A stretch of DNA of 64,000 bases from Diphasiastrum complanatum (lineage: Eukaryota > Streptophyta > Lycopodiopsida > Lycopodiales > Lycopodiaceae), in assembly GCA_029204225.1 (NCBI GenBank), contig CM055096.1, forward strand, positions 43,633,967 to 43,697,966. The letters run 5' to 3'. Positions 1 through 9,879 of the stretch are shown here, one piece after another. The notes below the pieces were generated by a model, which saw nothing but the letters and a program-made list of their open reading frames with translations, ran no database searches and was not told the DNA's origin. The position numbers and the translations under genes were made by a program. Each line of letters begins with the position of its first letter. The first letter of the stretch is position 1.

Positions 1-2
1 GA

Positions 3-791
3 AATTATGTCGCTTGGGACCAATCCGATTGGGTCAACTACTTGGATATTCTCGAGTTTGCACATAACAACCAAGTGAACAGATCTACTGGAAGGGCACC
101 CTTCGAGATAAGCAATGGTCGGCTACTGATTGTTCCAAGTTCTTTTCTTACAGGCGTGCAGGAAACACTAGTACCTATTGTAGAGGAATTCATCAATGAG
201 TGGCACACAAAGCTGACAAAGGTGAAGTCATTTTTAGAGCAGTCACAAAGGAGTATGGCAGCTGACGTAAACCCACATCAACGAGAACTGGAATTTGAGG
301 AAGGTGATCAAGTATGGCTGAACACAAAGAACATTGCGTTACCAAAAGGTCTTTCTCATAAGTTCGTTCGACCTTATGCGGGACCATATTATGTCACCAA
401 GAAGATCAACCCAGTGGCTTACCGATTGGCGCTACCGTCCAACTTGGATATACACAATGTGTTTCATATCTCATTACTCAAACGATACAAACCAGATGAG
501 CAATTTGATCGGCAACACGAACTCCGTCACCCACCAATGACACTTGATGATACAAAGAGGCAGCTTGTACCAGAACAAATATTGACACATAGAAAGCGAA
601 TTGGTGTTCAACGTGAATATCTAGTGAAGTGGCTACGGGCTCCACTTATTGAGGCTTCTTGGGAGTACGAAGACAAACTTAAGGAGGGAGCCCCTAAAGT
701 ACTCGCAGATTATCTGCAGAAGAACCAACGCAATAGCCGTTTTCCCAGATCGGCACACACAGCACTACCTGGCGGCATGCCTCCTACATAA
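3..791 (+). CDS. Ty3/gypsy chromovirus polyprotein, C-terminal part: integrase C-terminus and chromodomain (5' truncated by window edge)
   Basis: The frame is open from the window start, so the protein begins upstream. The visible part is the C-terminal end of a gypsy polyprotein. It starts in the distal integrase core (LEFAHN, then the TGRAPFEI block), continues through the integrase C-terminal domain (the GDQVWL strand and the DIHNVFHISLLKRY block) and ends in a chromodomain (VPEQIL, EYLVKW, SWEYED). In chromoviruses the chromodomain guides integration into chromatin by binding modified histones. The stop lies about 240 bp before a polypurine tract and LTR, as expected for the last gene of such an element. 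No premature stop is seen in the visible part. Membership in the chromovirus group is secure from domain order; activity cannot be judged. Confidence 0.9.
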   Translation, partial: NYVAWDQSDWVNYLDILEFAHNNQVNRSTGRAPFEISNGRLLIVPSSFLTGVQETLVPIVEEFINEWHTKLTKVKSFLEQSQRSMAADVNPHQRELEFEEGDQVWLNTKNIALPKGLSHKFVRPYAGPYYVTKKINPVAYRLALPSNLDIHNVFHISLLKRYKPDEQFDRQHELRHPPMTLDDTKRQLVPEQILTHRKRIGVQREYLVKWLRAPLIEASWEYEDKLKEGAPKVLADYLQKNQRNSRFPRSAHTALPGGMPPT

Positions 792-1020
792 ACATTCATG
801 GCCATTCTGAAGTTCAAGGAACTTCCAGGTATCTTTCTTAAGTTTGTCAATAAATCACTTGCAGCTTTACACAGGTTTTACGTAAGTGAACTTTATCTAC
901 ACTTTTCCTGTGCTACTGCCAATGTATTTTTAATTCAAAGTTGTTAAGGCCGGTGAATTAAGCCCGTGCCATATGTCCTAGGTCTAGTTTAGCCCTGATG
1001 AGGACATCAGCTTTTTCAAA

Positions 1021-1031
1021 CGAGGGGAGGA
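1021..1031 (+). other. Polypurine tract of the gypsy element
   Basis: The tract CGAGGGGAGGA lies directly before the TG that opens the LTR at 1032. This is where plus-strand DNA synthesis would be primed. Position and composition fit the family rule. Confidence 0.75.
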
Positions 1032-1832
1032 TGTTGTAAAGCTGACTCAGGTGCACCCAGCGTGCCCTGTAAGACTCTAAGGGGTGACGCTCCCTAAGGT
1101 CCCAGAGCAAGTTAGACCGTCAAGGACTGAGCCTCCGACCTGTGGTGAGCCAGTCAAGTAGTCACAAGTCATGAGCTAGCTCTGGAGCTCGAGTCATGGC
1201 CTAGTCAGGAAGCAAGTTGATTCTGCCACCGGAATGGCTCCCGGGACCCATGTCTGGGAGCCAGAGTGATTCTGCCAGGCTTGCCAGGCTTAATCAGCAA
1301 AATAAAAACTAAGTCCCAAGAAGGGAACAGAGGGGGTGCGCCGAATCACAGCAGAACTATAGGGGGAGTCCGGCAGACAGAAACTTGGGCAGCTCAACCA
1401 GCGCCAGGAATCCAGTCGCCAGGTCTCAGCTCCCTCTACCAGCACGAGCCAGGCACAATGCCCAGCACGTGTTGGTGGCCCCGAGACCGGTCAGTCTATG
1501 TATGAATGTAACCTCTTCCAAATCTAATAAAGTTAATCCTTGGGGATGATTACCATTTCGGTTTCGCCTCCGGGACTGGTCCAAGTGGAAGGACCCTTAC
1601 TACAACCTTTTTGCGTCGCTGGCGCCTAAGGGTCCCTGTCATCGACATGGGGCTTGCCGCTATGCCAATTGGTCAGTTTGGCGACCACTATGCCTTGGGT
1701 TTCATGTGTGGCTTGTCTTTGCCTTTGGTTACCTTTTGGGGACGGATTCTGAGTTGGCTTTCGGGTTGGTTGGGATTCCAGTTTTGTTAAGTCTGAATGG
1801 TTAAGCTTGTTACGTTTCTGAGTTGGCTTTTA
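1032..1832 (+). repeat. 3' LTR of the gypsy chromovirus, 3' end missing
   Basis: The LTR opens with TGTTGTAAAGCT directly after the polypurine tract. It holds a likely poly(A) signal (AATAAA at about 1526-1531). Its start and several inner blocks recur in the LTR at 4536-5753: a GGTG..CCGAATCACA block, a TGTAACCT block before the poly(A) signal, GGCGCC sites, and a TTAAGTCTGA block. The copy at 4536 runs about 1.2 kb to its primer site, so this one has lost its last several hundred bases. Near 1833 it passes into unrelated repeat sequence. Confidence 0.7.
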
Positions 1833-2045
1833 CATAAGTACATGATGAATGAATGTTAGACTTAAGCGCGTGTTGGGGAAACCGCTCAAGTCCCAACGCC
1901 CTTTGAGGCGCCGGCGCAACAGTCTCACTAGTAAAGCGTAGTTGTTAAGAAACTTCCTATAATACCCCGCTCTTCCTAGAAAATATCGCAACTCTTTCAC
2001 GGTGGTGGGGGGTAGCATCACTTCCGGTCAGTCAAGGTCGTATGG
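1830..2045 (-). pseudogene. Fragment of gypsy pol at the RT/RNase H junction, copy 1
   Basis: Read on the minus strand, this encodes PTTVKELRYFLGRAGYYRKFL, the conserved block between reverse transcriptase and RNase H in Ty3/gypsy elements, followed by degraded residues. Flanking pol domains are absent. The same scrap with the same neighbour occurs at 16190-16395, so it moves or duplicates as part of the chimeric repeat described next. Confidence 0.7.
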
Positions 2046-3400
2046 GTTGGGCAATGGCTGCTAGGGTTTCTTAGAATCAATCGGCTTATACCTTGTTTAT
2101 TAAAAATTCTTAATAACCGGAGTAAGTGTTTACAAAGTTCGTTCTTATTCAACTATTAGATAGCACTGCAGTTGTTCAGTCAAAGCAGCGTGATCTTATA
2201 GTTCACAAACAACACTTTGTTTTAATGTGTATTCATAAATAAAGTCTTCAAGTGTTAATTATTTGGCGAGACAATTAACGAATGTCAACACAAAATAAAG
2301 GCACGTACGATCACATAGATTCGTCATATTAACACTAAAACCCCCTATGTGCAGGCTAATTTTCAAATCTGAACAAAATACACAGGGTAACTCGCAGGTA
2401 GAGGGAGGGCGTGGCCAACAAGTGGTGCACAAAATGGACAGACCCGCAGACAGCAGTATAATTCTTATAAGTTACAAAGTGTTTTTCTTTTATCAAGGGC
2501 TTTGGAGCAGGTTGATACACAAGGCCTAAAGTCTTTTTGCACACCAACAAGCAATTAAACACCTTATCCAACAATTCTTTGATATCCCAAAGGCTTCTTG
2601 AAGACAGATTGGCAGGCCTTTGTTTAGGACTCTCAAGCACAAATCTCAATCACTTTCACTTTGGTGTCAAACAATTCTCAGTTGGCAAGCAAATGGGTTT
2701 AATGAGCAGTAATCCAGATTGGCCACAGATAAGTAATGGCAAAGGAAGCGGGCCACAGTAGGGCAGCGAGCAAGCAAGCGAGGGCCAGCAAAGACGAAAG
2801 GTACGTAGGGAGGTAAGGAGCGGACAGGGAGCGGGCCACCATAGGAGGAGGTAAAGAGCGAGCACAATGGTCGCACTCAGGTAGAAAATGAGCTAGACAT
2901 GGCTGCAGATGTTCAAACCCACAGGCTGCAAATGGGTCAGGCAGAACTATGTAGATTGGACACAGTTGGCCGCTGATGAGCGAGAGCGGGGCAGGGAAGA
3001 GGTCGCGAGACAGAGTTATTTAGAGCGTAGATAGGTTTAGGAAGAGAGCCGTAGGATAGAAGAGGGAGCCAGGTCAGCGAGCCACAGGACTGGATTGGAT
3101 CAACCAGCGGGCTAGGCTGTAGAACGGGACAGAACGGGGCAGAGGTCTCCAGGCAGGGTGCGGATCAAACAGGAGGTAGCGGATCAGGCAAGCAGCCGCA
3201 GGCAGTGAGGAGAGCTGCTTATCAGGTTGTAGGATGGGCACAAATGGGGAAGGCAGAGGGCGTGGACAGGATAGCAAAGAGAAGGAGCCACAGGCAGGCA
3301 GGGAGTAGGCAGAACTAGGGAAAAGTTCAAGCAAACCAATGATCCACAGAGTTTTCAAATGGTGTCTAATCAGCGATGGAGGGCTAGTTATTCTTCACAT
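2046..3400. repeat. Chimeric dispersed repeat, copy 1
   Basis: About 1.35 kb that matches 16396-17690 closely along its length by eye. Both copies have the gypsy RNase H scrap joined at the same point on the left, so scrap plus body form one unit. The body has an AT-rich left part and a purine-rich, G-rich right part with repeated GCGGGCCAC-type words (about 2745-3320). Open frames in it code for low-complexity Cys/Leu/Pro-rich peptides and look accidental. The copies part company at about 3400 (17690 in copy 2). No LTR pair, terminal inverted repeat or recognisable protein was found. Confidence 0.6.
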
Positions 3401-3752
3401 TGGTTCCAAATTGTCTCACCAATTCCTTAGTTCTCCAATTGTAGAGAGACATTGTCTCCCACTCTTACTGTCTACAACCCGTAAGAGCATAGATCATATG
3501 GTCTCTAGATTTCGGTACTTGAAATTTTCCTAGGAATTTAGTAATAAAGGCACCCATACTCACTATGGAGTATGTTCCAAACGGTAATACCAATCACTGG
3601 CTCCCCCAAACAATGAGTCAACTTCTTGTTTTTATTAATAAAAGATGGGAAAACCCATCAGAGTACAAAGGAATGCATGTAAAAAGCGTCAAGGCCATAA
3701 GGCAAATTGAGATACTGTACAAGTATAAAAAAGCAACAATCTCGCAGAGTAT
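3401..3752 (-). other. Probable 3' untranslated tail of the LINE
   Basis: About 350 bases follow the stop codon of the LINE endonuclease reading frame on the minus strand. No gene is seen. I infer that this is the LINE's 3' untranslated region because it lies between the LINE stop and the point where the chimeric repeat breaks off. No clear poly(A)-type tail marks the end. Confidence 0.3.
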
Positions 3753-4535
3753 CTACATAATGCCTACTGCTTGGTGTAAGTCGCTAGTTAAGACAGTTGG
3801 AAGTTTAGGTAGTGCAGGAAGCTGTGAAGCAGCCATTCCTGCAACTACGGCACGTCGAAGTATTGCAAGTGCCTGAGTGCGTTGTAAAGTCATCGAAACT
3901 CGTTGACGATAATAAGCCGTAATGATAGATAAAGGTGAGGCACCACGACCTTGGAGTTTCGCTGCAAAACCTGCACAGGAGGATAGAAAATCATCGAATT
4001 TCTTATGCAGGCACCCATATGTTTCCAAAGCAAAAGAGATAAAGCCTTCTCCAGGAGTGCGATGTGAATAATCTCGCTCTTTATCTAGAGCTGCATGAGA
4101 AGCAGCGGCACCCTGAGTAGTTGAAGCACGACGAAGGAGGTCAGGCCGCGAAGGATCAGCAACAATAACATCCCCAAGTGTGCGAATCCCCTCGCGCGAA
4201 AGAACAAGATCAACTCGACACCGAGGCGACTGTGAATCAGACACAGGCAAGATGTGGGTCTGCTCCCGAACAACATGAAAGCCGCACTCATGAGCAATAG
4301 ATGTCAATACGTCACGAATGGAATCATGAGTCGCAGTACGCTCTCCGCCAAAAGGGCAACGCATGAGATGAGTGCCAATAGGATCAACAGGGTGACCACA
4401 GGAACATTTTGTCAAACCTGCCAGCACTGGATGAGGGAGACCCAACCTAACCCGAAGAGCGGTGAGAAACAACTCTGAAGAAAGGCGCAAGTGTGGAACA
4501 ACAGGGTGCGCAACAAGCCAAGCGCCAGCACCTGG
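3753..4535 (-). pseudogene. LINE open reading frame, C-terminal part: zinc knuckle and restriction-like endonuclease
   Basis: This is the C-terminal portion of the LINE whose N-terminal and RT part lies at 6395-9041 on the same strand. It shows a CSCG..H...RC knuckle followed by the core of a restriction-like endonuclease (CRVDLVL, then GDVIVADPSRPDLL). That arrangement belongs to non-LTR elements of the R2/NeSL/Dualen type, in which the enzyme nicks the target to prime reverse transcription. The frame is open to a normal stop at 3753-3755. It begins abruptly at the residues PGAGAWL, where an LTR starts at 4536. Residues encoded beyond 4536 in the same open frame belong to the LTR. The element is split and cannot make a complete protein. 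Confidence 0.8.
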
Positions 4536-5753
4536 TGTTGTAAAGCTACCTTTACAAGCTTTACTTCCGGCGCCATCGGCGCCAGCTATGTCCCCGGCGC
4601 CAGCAGCGCCCCTGCTGCTCCCGGCGCCACTGTGACCAGAATCCAGCCGGCGCCAAGTTCCTATGGCTGAAAATCTGTGATCGGTTCTAGCGGAGTCCAG
4701 AGAGCTCAGATCGATGTGCAATCACCTCACACGATCTAGGCATGATTAAAGGAAGCCTAGGGATCAATAAAATCTAGAGAGAGAAAATGACTTTCTAGAA
4801 AGAGAAAATCCTAGAGAGAGAAAAACGTGCTTTACCAGCTTGGGTAGAGTGCTTGGTATGAGGGGGGGTGCCGAATCACACCAATACTATAGGGGAGTGC
4901 GGGTTGCGACTCAGGGCGAGCTCCAACCAAGTCTCAGCCTCCCTTGCTGGAATGTTGTCATGGCTCTCGCCTTGGCATGCTAGCGCCCCGAAAACTAGGG
5001 TCGGTCACACACTTGAAATGTAACCTTCTCAGATTCATCAATAAAGTGGGATTTTCCTCAAACTGACTCTGATTACCTTCTGGGTTTCAGTGTTCGGTAA
5101 AAGCGCCAGTTGTAAGGCCGCTTTCAAAATTTTTAACTTGGCACATAGCTGAGGGTCGTATCCCGGGACGCCAGTGGTATGCCGTCGGGACCATTCGGTC
5201 CGTGGCGCCAGCGGTATGCTGTCGGGACTATTTGGTCCAGGAACTGGTTGTTTCCATATCTGTCGCGGCTTGTGGTTTTGAGTGTTCCTTGCATGAACGT
5301 GAATGGGTTAAGCTCTTGGGGAACGGGCTCTAACCTGTCGGCTGAGTTGGATGGCTTGCTTGGGTGGATGTTACCTGTTTATGGCTGTCCAGTCTGGCGT
5401 GGCGCCAGATTGGCTTCCAGCGCTCGTGACGAAGCTTTCAGTTGGTTAAATCTGATGTAAGTCAGACCGCTTGCTTGGAATGGATGTTACTCGTTTGTAA
5501 CGAAGCTTCGAGTTGGTTAAGTTTGATGTATGTCGGGCGGCTTGCTTGGAGGGAAGTCATCCACATCGGGACCCCCGATCTGGCATGGCGCCAGGTTGGA
5601 TCTCAATGTTGGTTTTTGGAACTTCAAGTTGGTTAAGTCTGATCGTTGTTGGCGAGTTGGCTGCTTGTATGTCAAGTGGGTTTGGATGGCAAGAGTTGAA
5701 GGCTGGGAAGCTAAGTCGTGGTTCCCGGTTCCCTTTGGGATGTCTGCGCTACA
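4536..5753 (+). repeat. 5' LTR of a gypsy element inserted in the LINE
   Basis: It opens with TGTTGTAAAGCT, the same start as the LTR at 1032, and ends in CTACA two bases before a primer site. It holds a probable poly(A) signal (AATAAA at about 5040) and several GGCGCC palindromes: five lie between 4569 and 4654, and more lie at about 5203, 5401 and 5587. The insertion separates the LINE endonuclease from its RT. No matching 3' LTR, gag or pol follows before the LINE resumes near 6395, so only the 5' part of the element is present. Confidence 0.75.
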
Positions 5754-5755
5754 TG

Positions 5756-5768
5756 TGGTATCAGAGCC
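5756..5768 (+). other. Primer binding site (initiator Met tRNA type)
   Basis: TGGTATCAGAGCC is complementary to the 3' end of plant initiator-Met tRNA, the usual primer for minus-strand synthesis. It sits two bases after the LTR end. Confidence 0.85.
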
Positions 5769-6390
5769 GACTGGCCGGTCAGCTATGCGGATCTCACGGA
5801 AATGGCCACGGTTTGGGGTTCATCAAGACAACTATTGTGCAAGGTGTTGCCCACAGTGTAAGCACGGGTGCGTCCACGGTCGGGGTGGTCGGCAGAACAG
5901 GGGACTTGATGAGTCAAGGTGCTGCCCTTGAGGTGTAAGCACGGTCAGTTCTCGCGGTTCGGGCCTGGCGCTGTCTGCAAGTAGGACGGATGAGGCAAAG
6001 TGCTGCCTAGGGAGGTGAAAGCACGGTCTGTACCTTGTGGGGTGCGGGGCGACATATTCGAACTGTACGGGTTAACCATTGATACAGAGATGCTGCTCGA
6101 ATTCGAGTGTAAAGCACGGGTGGTTAGCTGCCGGTGCGGGATAGCTGCCGATCGTTTAGCTATAAGGGCTATCGACCAAAAAGTGGTGGGGCGTGACTGA
6201 GGCAATGTGCTGCTTAATGGTGAAAGCACGGATAGTTGGAGGGGTGTCCTATGTGGGCTAATTACGTGATCGATTTGTATGGGCGCGGCCAGGCAAAGGT
6301 CCGTTGGCAGGACCATCTCAAAGGGGGACCTTGTCTTTGTTACTTGTTAGTAAACCTGCCTGAGTGTCTTACTTGTACGTATTCGTGGTG
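5769..6390 (+). mobile_element. Leader of the truncated gypsy element, with five hairpin repeats
   Basis: About 620 bases between the primer site and the point where LINE sequence resumes. No gag reading frame was recognised. The leader contains five related units at 5844-5865, 5919-5942, 6000-6024, 6091-6116 and 6207-6229. Each starts with GTGCTGCC or a close variant and ends 10-16 bases later with (A)AGCAC, usually followed by GG. The outer bases GTGCT and AGCAC can pair. Starts are 75, 81, 91 and 116 bases apart. The exact right border of the insertion lies between about 6330 and 6420. Confidence 0.55.
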
Positions 6391-6394
6391 AGTC

Positions 6395-9041
6395 TTAATA
6401 CTCGTGCTTTGCTTGGTTTGCATGATTGCTTGTGATACAAGGAGCTGATGGCTCAAGAAGGAACCTTCGAAGATGTTGTTGGAAAGGAAGAATGCATGTT
6501 TCCACATGAGCTACTGAATCGAGAAGAATGGGCTTGTTGTCTTGCTGAAACCAAGAGATAAGTGTAGAGGCAACAAGGGCCCAACTTCCCATAAAAGCAG
6601 CTGGAGCAATAGAAGCTGTGCAAGAAAGACCAACACCTCCGGACGAAGCGGGAAGAGAGACTTGTCGCTTAACGAACTGACCATTGGGAATGCGAAAGGA
6701 TTCTGAACCCATCAAGCGACCCAGAATATCTGATAAAGTATTATTGAAATCTTGTAGCAAAGCCAAAACATCAGAAGAGGGAGGAACACACCGTAGAATA
6801 TAACTTGGCCGTTGAGCGAAGCATTGAGTGAGAATCCCTACAACAACTTGAGCATTGCCAAGCTTTGGTAGCAGATCAGCGTGACGAAGATGTGCGTCCA
6901 AAGTGTCCCGCAAAGAGGAAGCCACAAAATCCGAGAAACCTATAGGAATACCAAGCACTCTAATCCCATCAACTGGAGTATTGAAACCTGTAGGTAAAGG
7001 GAGCTCAGGAAGGAGGCCCTGAGGACACCAAGCAACGCACTTAGAGGGATTGACAGTGAGGCCCAAAGCCAAAAGTTGCTGAGAGAAATGTAGGAAAGCC
7101 GGAAAGACGTCATTAGCAGGTCCCACAATATGCGTGTCATCAGCAATAGAGGAAAACAAACAAGAAGGAAAGTCGAAAAGACGTCATTAGCAAAAGAAGC
7201 ATTAGCAGAAGAAGTTGCTGAGAGAAATGTAGGAAAGCCAGAAAGATGTCATTAGCAGAAGAAACAGGCAATGCTCGAAAGTGTGCCAAAGCAAAAAGAA
7301 CACCACCCAAGGGATCACCTTGTCTGATACCATCAGTAGACGAGCTAACCGAAACATCACCTAGGCGAGAAGCATGACTGAAATATAGAGGCGCATCCAT
7401 GGAATAAAAAGAGCGAACAAACGGGATGAGCTGAGTGAGAGGACCGTGAGCCGCACGAAGTTCTTCGAAAATGGCCCCTCGGGAAACAGAATTGAAAGCA
7501 TTTTTAGCATCCACCTGAAGGACAACCCAATCTGGATGAAGATCCAAGGTAGCACGCAAAGCATGTATGACTGTCTTGCAACCGCCAGGAGTAGCACAAC
7601 CAAACTGATGAGGAAATAGGTGGTCATGAAAACTGTCACGAAGCTGAAAACCAAGAGCCCTAGAAACCAATCTGTATAAAACCTCTCCAACAGCAATGGG
7701 ACGCACTCCACCGCCAGGCTTATCCAAGGCTATCAAACGAGCAGCACCAAGAATACGAGCAATAGAAAGAGGAATACGGCCACATGCTACGGAAGAGCAA
7801 ACTTGAAAGAGCAAACCAAACCCGCTAGCAGAGTCATCAGGAGAAAAACAGTCACGAAGATGCTCGAAAACCATACCAGAAGGACCCCCAGTTGACAAAT
7901 GAGGGCTGCGCAGAAAAGCATTAAAAAAATGAGGTTCTGAGAGCTGCAAATCAGAATTAGGTTCAAAGTCCTCAACAAAAGAAGGAAGGGAGTCATTTGC
8001 CGGTGGGTGAAGAAGCTCCAAAGCCTGAAGGGTGGCAGCAGAAGGAGTAGCTGGACTTGTAGGAGCTAGAGCACGAGCTGCACGAGAATACTCACCCACT
8101 TGCCCAAGTAAAACATAGTGACGCAACCGACGATGAACAGGGGGTATAGAAACACCATCCGAAGTCGAAACCCGCTGAGCAGCAAGCGCATGACAGCGAA
8201 GGAAATGCTCTTCTTGCAGATTTTCCCAATCTCCTGACATAAAGCGACGAATCATGTTGCGAGTTTCCCTATGACCAGCATCACCACCCTGAGGAGGCAG
8301 AGGCAAACACCAGAGAGGAAAAAGCAAAAAGGCATGCCAAGCTGCAATATCAGAAGGGTTGGAAGCCAGACGAGACAAAGGTAAGGACAAAGCTCTCTGG
8401 ACATCTAAGCGCAAGGCAAAGGGAATGTGTGCATAAAGACGAGGATGAGGAAAACCCAAGTGAAAAGCAGTCAAAATATCAAGGGAGCGAATCCAGGTCC
8501 AAGCCGAGTCGGGTGTCGAAGTGGGAGTAGGATGAGGTGCAAGGTCGACATTGGTTAATGCGAGTTGTTGACGAAAAGCAGAGCAAGCGTTATGATGGCG
8601 AAAAAGACCGGCACCTTGCACATAAAGGCGACCACAGCCTGCACATGGAACATGGGGACGAGAAGAGGAAGAAGGAGAAAGCTGAGAAACAGAAAGAGAG
8701 GAAGAAAGCTGATGGCGAAGATGGGGCGGACAGTATGGCACCACCTGGCCAGAGGAGAGAAGCAAGGAATCCGCAACATCACGGTGGGCTTCACGACACG
8801 TGCAAGAAGGGGAAGCACTAGAAGGATGCTCTGAAGGGAAAGCAGGTCTCTTTTCTCCACGTCGAACAAGAGGATTGAAATCCGGGAGTTGCAAAGGATG
8901 AGAAGATTCTTGAGGAACCATATTGATAGGTAAAGATCCAGCCGCTGCCTCCGAAGATTTCAAAAAATAGTGTGAAGCCTCCTTGTTGGCCAACAAGACC
9001 CAGCTACGAATCCTGCAAGCTTTGCTTTCCAGTAGAATCAA
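6395..9041 (-). pseudogene. LINE open reading frame, N-terminal and reverse transcriptase part (frameshifted)
   Basis: The minus strand encodes a zinc finger near the N-terminus (C133, C136, H149 or H150, C153), a basic linker, and a reverse transcriptase. RT blocks visible are KPGGGVRPIA (about residues 441-450), motif A with QVDAKNAF (Asp511) and motif B GIRQGDPLGG (571-580). The frame then breaks at 7140-7260 because of a local duplication, and RT resumes in a second frame (7159 down to 6395) with motif C ADDT and the thumb region. The protein would continue into the endonuclease at 3753-4535 but is cut by the gypsy insertion. The Met at 9041 is the first in the open frame; the true start is uncertain because the 5' end may be missing. 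The element cannot be active. Confidence 0.85.
7075..7258 (-). repeat. Short duplication that breaks the LINE RT at the catalytic motif
   Basis: A 45-base block at 7075-7119 recurs at 7214-7258 with about two mismatches; partial copies (GACGTCATTAGCA words) lie between. In the protein this repeats the AND.FLAFLHFSQQLL segment and shifts the frame just ahead of the ADDT motif. Confidence 0.8.
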
Positions 9042-9306
9042 GATTGAGCAGAAGATTGTTACTTCCGGTTGTTTTGGGGGTTGTTTGCATGTGCTCAGAG
9101 GTCACTGATATATCTATCTTCTAGTTGTGTTTTCCAAGCCCTTTGTCACTTGTTGTGCCCTGCTTTGGTTGTGAGCAATCTGCATCTGTAAAAATTACAG
9201 CAAATAAGGATCCTAAAACACTTGAAATGATGAGGAAAACAATAGATTATGATTTCATAATATTAGCACAAGTTGAACCATCAAAATCCATCAAAAACCT
9301 ATGCTT
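9042..9306. other. Spacer between LINE and copia element
   Basis: No gene is seen. The left part may belong to the LINE 5' untranslated region. The words at 9168-9200 loosely resemble those at 15236-15260 on the far side of the copia element. Confidence 0.3.
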
Positions 9307-9868
9307 GAACCTCACTAAATGGCCCAAATCCTTGAAGAAGGCTTCACACGTGTGAAAGTACGGCCTCCCACAGTCTGAGTACTGTACACCAGACCTACAT
9401 TCAATCCTATAATCATTAGTAATCACAAGTACTCAAACAATTATGAACATAGAGAGCAATTGCACCATTATGAGAGAAAAAACATGAAATTGCTTGATTG
9501 ATTTTGGTGAGATATCATCACCTATATATACATGATCCATCACGGTTTTGGGCAGGTATGAGTAGCCCTAAACCTATCCCTAATGCTAATTTTGGTGGAT
9601 CTTTCATCCCTACCAAGTTAGGGTTGGAATCTTGGAGATCCCTCAACAATGCAAAAATTACCAAAAATAGCTCCTATTTTTTCTCCCTTGTATCTAAGCA
9701 TAATTTGGACTCATTCCAAAGGTTCTAACACTTAGGTCTACTTGAGAACATCCTTATGAATGGAATCCTATGCTATTTGGCACGTGTGACAAGCCACATC
9801 ATGACCATCTAACTATTTACAAGTCATATGACCAAAACTAGTCAAGCTAGAATTGTGAATTTTTAACA
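9307..9868 (-). repeat. 3' LTR of the copia element
   Basis: 562 bp. It starts TGTTAAAAATTC on the minus strand and ends GTGAGGTTC. It matches 14660-15221 except at four positions. Confidence 0.9.
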
Positions 9869-9877
9869 CTCCTCACT
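9869..9877 (-). other. Polypurine tract of the copia element
   Basis: AGTGAGGAG on the minus strand, directly before the TGTT of the 3' LTR. It overlaps the region just after the polyprotein stop. Confidence 0.75.
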
Positions 9878-9879
9878 AT

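Noticed and set aside
2347-2876. Cys/Leu/Pro-rich peptides in the chimeric repeat
   Set aside because: The frames are short, differ between the two repeat copies, and follow base composition rather than conserved residues.
5895-6030. GATGAG and GTGAAAGC words in the gypsy leader suggested hammerhead ribozymes
   Set aside because: No unit has the full core (CUGAUGA, a closed stem II, GAAA, and a GUH cleavage site in register); unit 2 has GTGTAAG in place of GAAA and unit 3 has CGGATGA.
5844-6229. CRISPR-like regularly spaced repeats
   Set aside because: Repeats are only about 22-26 nt, diverge strongly, spacing is irregular, and the context is a plant LTR retrotransposon.
8537-8869. Open frames on both strands opposite the LINE N-terminal region
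   Set aside because: They overlap the LINE frame, are low in complexity and show no family resemblance.
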